Shown: in pieces, positions 1 through 4,789 of the stretch
Layout of the letters: each line of letters begins with the position of its first letter
Position numbering within the stretch: the stretch's first letter is position 1
From: 2-02-FULL-43-13 sp043813805
GTDB taxonomy: Bacteria > Patescibacteriota > Minisyncoccia > Minisyncoccales > MHMH01
Length of the DNA: 16,460 nt
Direction: 5' to 3'
Assembly (NCBI GenBank): GCA_043813805.1
Contig: JBDRKR010000002.1
Location: forward strand, 1-16,460
Notes under the pieces: generated by a model
Databases searched by the model: none
The model's input: only the letters and a program-made list of their open reading frames with translations
Told to the model about the DNA's origin: nothing
Made by a program: the position numbers and the translations under genes

Positions 1-84
1 TTTGGAAAAGCTACGGGTGAATTCTATCACATTTCCGACGAACTTGACAACCCTCTCTAAAATATCAATTTCGTAATTTTTCAT
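1..84 (-). CDS. Possible four-helix-bundle protein, N-terminal fragment (runs off the window)
   Basis: From an ATG at 82-84 the minus strand stays open to the window edge for 28 codons, giving a protein that starts MKNYEIDILERVVKFVGNVI. The alternating I/L/V/F pattern makes an amphipathic helix. It resembles the first helix of the small four-helix-bundle (23S rRNA intervening-sequence type) proteins common in CPR genomes. The diagnostic second half of that family is off the window, so the assignment rests on 28 residues. No Shine-Dalgarno sequence precedes the ATG, but most genes here lack one. It lies 43 nt downstream of rpoD on the same strand. A promoter-like sequence inside it (21-50) offers a competing reading, in which this stretch is the upstream region of another gene. 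Confidence 0.4.
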   Translation of the reverse strand, partial: MKNYEIDILERVVKFVGNVIEFTRSFSK

Positions 85-101
85 AAACTGTCCGAAATTG
101 C

Positions 102-131
102 CCAATTGTTAATTGGTAATTGACTAATTAG
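102..131. repeat. AT-rich palindrome and 7-bp tandem motif at the rpoD 3' end
   Basis: CCAATT (102-107) and AATTGG (111-116) form a perfect 6-bp inverted repeat around a 3-nt loop. The same stretch reads as a degenerate heptamer array: AATTGTT, AATTGGT, AATTGAC, TAATTAG (104-131), whose last unit covers the rpoD stop codon. There is no T-tract after the hairpin on the minus strand, so a classical intrinsic terminator is not supported. It may be a weak RNA 3'-end structure or a small repeat that has grown by slippage. Confidence 0.35.
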
Positions 132-1309
132 TAACCTTTCAACTTCTTCAGAGAACCGTGCTCCCGTATTCTGTCCAGGGCTTTAGCTTCAATTTGACGG
201 ATTCTTTCTCTGGTCACGCCAAACGCCTCCCCAACTTCTTCCAAAGTATGGGTAACGCCGTCGTCCAAGCCAAATCTCATGCCTAAAATCTTCTGCTCTC
301 TGGCCGTTAAATCAACCAGAATCCCGTGCAGCCTCTCCTTAAGCAGGGTTCTGGCCGCTTCCGTCGAGGGAGCAATCACTTTTTCGTCTTCAATGAATTC
401 AGCCAAAACGCTGTCTTCTTCGTCTTCTCCGACCGGCGTCTCTAAAGACACGGTCTCCTGGGAAATCTTCTGGATATGATGGACCTTAGAGACATCAATG
501 CCCATTTCAGAAGCAATTTCTGCGGGCAAGGGCTCCCGGCCCAAGTCCTGCAAAAGCCTGCGCCTGATCTGGGTGTATTTGGAAATTGTTTCCACCATAT
601 GAACCGGAATCCTGATCGTTCTTGCTTGGTCAGCCAGAGCTCTGGTAATTGCCTGACGTATCCACCAGGTGGCATAAGTGGAAAACTTATAGCCCCTTCT
701 CCAATCAAACTTCTCCACGGCCCGGAAAAGCCCCAAATTTCCCTCTTGGATTAAATCAAGCAAAGTTAAATTCGGCGATCGTCCGATATATTTTTTCGCA
801 ATAGAAACAACCAGTCTTAAGTTGGCTCGGGCCAACGATTTTTTTGCCTCCTCGTCGCCTTTCTCGATTTTTTTAGCCAACTCCTTCTCCTCATCGGCGC
901 TCAAAAAAGAAACTCTTCCGATCTCTTTTAAATACATCTGTACCGGGTCAAGACCGCCTTCTGCAGTTATCTTAATCTCTTCTTTCTCTTTATCTGATTC
1001 TTCTTTAAGTTCCAAAAACTCTCTGGAATCCTTAGCTTCAATCCCCCGCTTTTCCAACTCCTCGTAAAGCGTATCAAGCCCCGGCATATCTTTTTCGATA
1101 TCCGGGAAAGTATTCAAAATTTCCGAGTAAGTGATAAAACCGCGGTTCTCGCCCCTCTTAATCAACTCCGCCATTTTTTCCGGAGTAACGACCTTGCCCT
1201 TCCTGCCTGCAACCTTCTTTGCTTTCCGGCGATGTTTTTTCCTAACAGCCTTTTTTTGTCGTTTTCTTTTTTGAACCTTCGCTTTTTTAATTTTTTTCTT
1301 TTTAGTCAT
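128..1309 (-). CDS. rpoD: RNA polymerase primary sigma factor RpoD (sigma-70)
   Basis: The 393-residue protein is a group 1 sigma factor that directs core RNA polymerase to housekeeping promoters. A reduced region 1.1-like segment lies near residues 42-91 and region 1.2 near 120-151 (DPVQMYLKEIGR). Region 2 spans about 159-240 and includes the core-binding LIQEGNLGL, the -10-recognising and melting stretch around YKFSTYATWWIRQAI, and RTIRIPVHMVE. Region 3 covers about 241-300. Region 4 carries the -35-binding helix-turn-helix VTRERIRQIEAKAL (366-378). The ATG follows the dnaG stop by 2 nt (TAATTATG), which supports translational coupling and the long N-terminus. The first 40 residues are unusual: 24 of 40 are Lys or Arg. 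A downstream start at Met46 would remove this tail, but it has no better start context. Confidence 0.97.
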   Translation of the reverse strand: MTKKKKIKKAKVQKRKRQKKAVRKKHRRKAKKVAGRKGKVVTPEKMAELIKRGENRGFITYSEILNTFPDIEKDMPGLDTLYEELEKRGIEAKDSREFLELKEESDKEKEEIKITAEGGLDPVQMYLKEIGRVSFLSADEEKELAKKIEKGDEEAKKSLARANLRLVVSIAKKYIGRSPNLTLLDLIQEGNLGLFRAVEKFDWRRGYKFSTYATWWIRQAITRALADQARTIRIPVHMVETISKYTQIRRRLLQDLGREPLPAEIASEMGIDVSKVHHIQKISQETVSLETPVGEDEEDSVLAEFIEDEKVIAPSTEAARTLLKERLHGILVDLTAREQKILGMRFGLDDGVTHTLEEVGEAFGVTRERIRQIEAKALDRIREHGSLKKLKGY

Positions 1310-1311
1310 AA

Positions 1312-3045
1312 TTAGTCCAGTAACCTGTTAGCTAATTTATTAAATTCGCGCGTCAGATTGTTGACTCTTTCCAGCTCTTTTTCTGATTCGGCCTTTTTAA
1401 TCTCGTGGGAAATCTCATCAAGCTTGTTTTTCGTTTCCATTTTTTCTATCTCCCTCAGGCTTAATTTTACCTCAGACATACAATCAACGCTCTCGCCTTC
1501 GACCTCGCCCCTTAAAAAAAGGTAATTGACGAAATCGTCGGTCTCTAGAGTCTTTTGCTGTTTCAAATCAACAAAAATAGTTTGAATCTTCGGATCGAAA
1601 TACGGCAAATAATTATCGGTGATTAATTCGAGGGTGCTTCCCGGATTCCTTAAAACCAAAGAGGCGGTTCTCTCTTCCAAAAGCTGCTTCCGGGTCATGA
1701 CTTTCTGTAAAATCGGCGCCTCAGCCTCCAAAAACGGAACGGCTGCAGGAACGCCGCTGATGTTTTTTAATTCCTCTTCCACGATTTCTTCTTTCACCTG
1801 CAGTTTCCCGGCAAGCTCCTGCACCCAATGGGCGCGTTCTATGGCGCTGGGAATTATTTTCAGAACCGGCAGAAGCACTTTAGAAATCTCTCTTTTCCCT
1901 TCGGGAGTTTTCGAATCAAAATGGCTGAAAGCCGACTCGAAATAGAACTGTAAAATGGATTTGGCTTCCTCAATCATGCGAATCCAATTTTCTGCACCCT
2001 CAACAACAATGTCGGCCGGATCCTTGCCACCCTGCATCGTCACGACTTTAATATTAAAACCCTGCGCTTGCGCAAGCTCAATACCCCTTTTCGTCGCCGA
2101 ATCGCCGGCGACATCCATATCAAAAGCGGTCAATAAATTATTGGAGTAGCGCTTTAAAATTTTAAGCTGCAGATTGGTCAGGGCTGTACCCGAGGTCGCC
2201 ACCACGTTTTCCACTCCGGCTTGAAACGACATAATAGCGTCCATATAACCCTCAACCATGATACAAACATCTTTCTTCCGAATTTCCACCTTAGCCTTGT
2301 TTAATCCGTAGAGCGTGCGGCTTTTGTCGTAAAGCAGAGTCTGGGGAGTATTAACGTATTTAGCGATATTTTCTTTGTCCTTTTCCTTAAAAACCCTGCC
2401 GCCGAAACCGATGACCTGAGAGTTGAAATCGAAAACCGGAAAGATAATCCTGCCCCGGAATCGATCGTAAAATGAACCTCGTTCTGAAGTCAAACCCAGC
2501 CCCGCCCGCTCAATTTCGCTTTTTTGATAGTTTCTCGAAGCTAAAAAATCCGACAAGCCCTGCCAAACATCGGGGGCATAGCCCAAACGCCACTTTTCAA
2601 TTGATTCGACCTTCAGCCCTCTTTTTAAAAGATATTGTTTTGCTTCTTTGCCGGTAACGCTTGACTCTAATTGTTTTTCAAAAAACCGGCACGTCAATTC
2701 GCAAATCTCGAGCAATCTGTTCCTTTCGGTTTGAAAATGAACCGACTCTGCCGTGCTGTATTTTTTTAATTCTACGCCCGCTTTTTGGCCCAAAATCCGC
2801 AGAGCGTCGCCGAATTCCACGCCCTCGATCTGCATGACGAACTTAAAAATATCGCCGCCCGTGCCGCACCCGAAGCAGTGCCAAATTTGGCGAACCGGCG
2901 AGACAAACAAAGACGGCTTCTTTTCAGAATGAAAAGGGCAGACGGCCCGAAGATTGGCTCCGGTTTTTTGAAGTTTAATGTAAGAGCCGATTACCTCGAC
3001 GATATCGAGCCGATTTTTTATTTCTTCAATGGGCGAAGAAATCAT
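1312..3045 (-). CDS. dnaG: DNA primase DnaG
   Basis: The 577-residue protein synthesises RNA primers at the replication fork. The N-terminal CHC2 zinc-binding domain carries C36-x2-H39 and C57-x2-C60. The catalytic core has DRFRGRIIFP (194-203) and IGFGGRV (212-218). The TOPRIM domain shows EGYMD with Glu265, then FDMDVAGD with Asp309 and Asp311; these positions match the metal-binding acidic residues of the E. coli enzyme. The C-terminal third (from about 430) is poorly conserved and probably contains the helicase-binding helical region, with a charged helical end. The ATG overlaps the stop of the DUF5652 gene as ATGA, and the stop lies 2 nt before rpoD, so the three are probably translated from one message. 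The length is normal for a DnaG. Confidence 0.97.
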   Translation of the reverse strand: MISSPIEEIKNRLDIVEVIGSYIKLQKTGANLRAVCPFHSEKKPSLFVSPVRQIWHCFGCGTGGDIFKFVMQIEGVEFGDALRILGQKAGVELKKYSTAESVHFQTERNRLLEICELTCRFFEKQLESSVTGKEAKQYLLKRGLKVESIEKWRLGYAPDVWQGLSDFLASRNYQKSEIERAGLGLTSERGSFYDRFRGRIIFPVFDFNSQVIGFGGRVFKEKDKENIAKYVNTPQTLLYDKSRTLYGLNKAKVEIRKKDVCIMVEGYMDAIMSFQAGVENVVATSGTALTNLQLKILKRYSNNLLTAFDMDVAGDSATKRGIELAQAQGFNIKVVTMQGGKDPADIVVEGAENWIRMIEEAKSILQFYFESAFSHFDSKTPEGKREISKVLLPVLKIIPSAIERAHWVQELAGKLQVKEEIVEEELKNISGVPAAVPFLEAEAPILQKVMTRKQLLEERTASLVLRNPGSTLELITDNYLPYFDPKIQTIFVDLKQQKTLETDDFVNYLFLRGEVEGESVDCMSEVKLSLREIEKMETKNKLDEISHEIKKAESEKELERVNNLTREFNKLANRLLD

Positions 3046-3236
3046 TTTTGTTTAGGTTTAGAAAAATAAAAAATATAAACGATTTCCAAAAGTGCCAAAG
3101 TGTTCACAACCAATAAAGCGATAAACCACTTTTTTTGGCTGTTCTTAGCCGCTTTCCACAAGGCCACGCCCTTCCAGGGCAAAACCCATGCTAAAAGCAG
3201 ATATAACCAATTGCTGTTTAGAAGAGAATCTAACAT
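3042..3236 (-). CDS. DUF5652 family two-helix membrane protein
   Basis: This 64-residue protein has two hydrophobic helices, roughly residues 8-28 and 37-58. They are joined by a basic amphipathic linker containing LPWKGVALWKAAKNSQKKWF, and the protein ends in the polar tail SKPKQK. The LPWKGVALW signature followed by a second helix of the type VVNTLALLEIVYIF is what I recall of the DUF5652 family of Patescibacteria; its function is unknown. The positive-inside rule would put the linker and the C-terminus on opposite sides or make a short hairpin; I cannot decide. Its TGA overlaps the dnaG ATG (ATGA), so dnaG translation is likely coupled to it. It starts 38 nt after the Nudix stop. Confidence 0.85.
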   Translation of the reverse strand: MLDSLLNSNWLYLLLAWVLPWKGVALWKAAKNSQKKWFIALLVVNTLALLEIVYIFYFSKPKQK

Positions 3237-3260
3237 ATTTTGTTTACCGTTAACGATTAT

Positions 3261-3267
3261 CTCCTTT
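3261..3267 (-). promoter_or_regulatory. Shine-Dalgarno-like AAAGGAG, misplaced
   Basis: AAAGGAG on the minus strand is the clearest anti-SD match seen upstream of any gene here. It sits 24 nt from the DUF5652 ATG, much further than the usual 5-10 nt, with no ATG, GTG or TTG at the normal distance. The reading frame upstream of the ATG is open, but I see no alternative standard start. It may be chance, or it may act through folding of the palindromic CGTTAACG between it and the ATG. Confidence 0.25.
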
Positions 3268-3274
3268 AAAGATT

Positions 3275-3742
3275 CTACCTGTTTTTGATAATTTTATCCA
3301 CCATCTCTATTTCTTCCCAAATGCCTTCTATCAAGTCGTAATTTTTGGCCTCTTCCAGGGTAACCCAAGCGTATTTTATATTATCGTCGTCCAGCGCAAT
3401 TTCGCCCGATTTATAATTTCCCCAGTAGCTTATAATAATCACTGGTACGCCGTCGGGCCTGATAAAAGCAATGTCCACAAGGTAATTGAGTTTTTCCACC
3501 TCTAAATTGACTTCCTCTTTAATCTCTCTCCTTAATGATTTTTCTATGGCATTATACCACTGCCCGGCCCCCGAAGCTGGCAAATCAATATAATCATCCA
3601 CTTCTAATCCCCCGCCGGGAACCGTCCATTTGCCCGGAAAGGCCTTCTTTTCAAAACTCCTCTGGACAAGCAAATACTTGCCGTCTTTGCAGACAATGGC
3701 TGTGGAAGTTATCCGATGAAGCTCTTTATTTTGTATTTCCAT
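3275..3742 (-). CDS. Nudix hydrolase
   Basis: This 155-residue protein belongs to the Nudix superfamily, which cleaves nucleoside diphosphates linked to another moiety X. The catalytic helix is visible as RREIKEEVNL (71-80), with the essential REUxEE core at R72, E73, E76 and E77; the usual Gly after the second EE is Asn79. The preceding loop starts GGGLEV at 43-48 but then carries an insertion of about 17 residues (YIDLPASGAGQWY region) before the helix, so the box does not match the strict 23-residue pattern. Related CPR proteins that I recall have the same insertion, so this looks like a subfamily trait and not damage. The substrate cannot be read from sequence. The ATG lies 2 nt after the preceding stop (TAATTATG). 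Confidence 0.88.
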   Translation of the reverse strand: MEIQNKELHRITSTAIVCKDGKYLLVQRSFEKKAFPGKWTVPGGGLEVDDYIDLPASGAGQWYNAIEKSLRREIKEEVNLEVEKLNYLVDIAFIRPDGVPVIIISYWGNYKSGEIALDDDNIKYAWVTLEEAKNYDLIEGIWEEIEMVDKIIKNR

Positions 3743-3744
3743 AA

Positions 3745-4188
3745 TTAAATTATTCTACTTAAGTCTCCGTTAATAACAACGGGCTTCATTCCCAGAATTT
3801 CTTCTTTGTAAGATATCTCCGGAATAGAATTCAAAAGATAAATCTTCTTATTCAAGAAAAGAGCGATGCCCGCCTCCATTAAAGTATTGCCGCCGATATA
3901 ACCCGGAACATTGTTTTTCGCGTAATTCAAAACCAGGATGGCGTCCGACCAATCAACTTTATCGAAATGCATTCTCATCGCCATTTCTTTTGTATCCCAA
4001 ACCCATCCCTCATTATCCAAACTTGTTTTTCTTATCTCATAATACTGTGACGCCGAAATCGGCTGGCCACTACCATTATTAAATCGAGACGGCGGCAACT
4101 TCACTTCGTGCCCCAATTTTTCCAACTGAGCCTTAGTTTCCTCCATTTCTTTGTAAAATGCGATGCTTCCACAAATTGTAATTTTCAT
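3745..4188 (-). CDS. Nucleoside 2-deoxyribosyltransferase-like protein
   Basis: This 147-residue protein has a Rossmann/TIR-like layout. It opens with the beta strand and turn MKITICGSIAF. It then has SDAILVLNY (81-89) and YIGGNTLMEAGIALFLNKK (97-115), then a last strand KIYLLNSIPE. The GGNTLMEAGIA segment lines up with the region where nucleoside 2-deoxyribosyltransferases carry their nucleophilic Glu (here probably Glu105), and D82/N88 lie in the adjacent strand. Transfer or hydrolysis of a nucleoside or nucleotide N-glycosidic bond is therefore the working guess. TIR-like NAD hydrolases share the fold, so a nucleotide-binding role without that chemistry is possible. Its ATG overlaps the maf stop (ATGA), which argues for stoichiometric production with Maf. 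Confidence 0.65.
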   Translation of the reverse strand: MKITICGSIAFYKEMEETKAQLEKLGHEVKLPPSRFNNGSGQPISASQYYEIRKTSLDNEGWVWDTKEMAMRMHFDKVDWSDAILVLNYAKNNVPGYIGGNTLMEAGIALFLNKKIYLLNSIPEISYKEEILGMKPVVINGDLSRII

Positions 4189-4763
4189 AATTTTATGCCA
4201 AATTTCTTTAATTCTTTGATTAATGGAGCCAGGGGCAATCCAACTATATTGGAGTAATCTCCCTCGGTTCTTTCTATTAATATTGCTCCGAATTCTTGGA
4301 TCGCATAAGCTCCGGCTTTATCTAACACCTCTCCTATTCTGACATAATTATCGATTTCCCGATCATTAAGTTTTCTGAAAACCACCTTGCTTTCCACCGC
4401 TTTTGAAACTTTTTTACCCGATTTAACATCAATAACAGTGAAACCGGTAATAACAGAATGAGCTTTTCCGCTCATTTCCTCAATCATTTCTTTCGCTTTT
4501 TCGGGCGTATGAGGTTTGCCTAATATTTTACCCCTCAAAACAACGAAAGTGTCTGCTCCTATAATTAACACGTCTTCATCTTCGTGGTTTTTCGCCACCG
4601 CCTCGGCTTTCCCCTTTGAAAGCTCTTTTGCCAATTCCAAGGGCTTTAACTTCAAATTCATGTCTTCCTGATAATCGCTAACTTCGACAACAAAAGGAAT
4701 TCCTGTTTTCTCAAGTAACCTTCTCCTTCTCGGAGATGCCGAAGCTAAAATTATTTTACTCAT
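4185..4763 (-). CDS. maf: Maf-type nucleoside triphosphate pyrophosphatase
   Basis: The 192-residue protein is a full-length Maf/YhdE-type house-cleaning enzyme, which hydrolyses dTTP, UTP or modified nucleotides to the monophosphate plus pyrophosphate. Visible motifs are the N-terminal phosphate loop ASASPRRRRLL (7-17), the acidic motif IIGADTFV (67-74), GKPHTPEKA (82-90), SGKAHSVITG, then KAGAYAIQEFGA (149-160) and GDYSNIVGLPL (168-178). The last two look like the dTTP/UTP branch. It starts 26 nt after the upstream DUF4838 gene stop, without a Shine-Dalgarno sequence. An out-of-frame ATG lies 7 nt upstream. Its TGA overlaps the next gene's ATG. Confidence 0.95.
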   Translation of the reverse strand: MSKIILASASPRRRRLLEKTGIPFVVEVSDYQEDMNLKLKPLELAKELSKGKAEAVAKNHEDEDVLIIGADTFVVLRGKILGKPHTPEKAKEMIEEMSGKAHSVITGFTVIDVKSGKKVSKAVESKVVFRKLNDREIDNYVRIGEVLDKAGAYAIQEFGAILIERTEGDYSNIVGLPLAPLIKELKKFGIKL

Positions 4764-4789
4764 ATTTCATTTAAAATCAAAACTTATTT

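Noticed and set aside
44..72. Plus-strand promoter starting with TTGACA at 44-49
   Set aside because: No -10-like hexamer lies 16-18 nt downstream, and no plus-strand gene follows. The hexamer is the reverse complement of the minus-strand TTGTCA element.
442..754. Overlapping open frames on both strands inside rpoD
   Set aside because: They are shadows of a strongly conserved sigma-70 region 2/3 coding sequence and have no recognisable protein content of their own.
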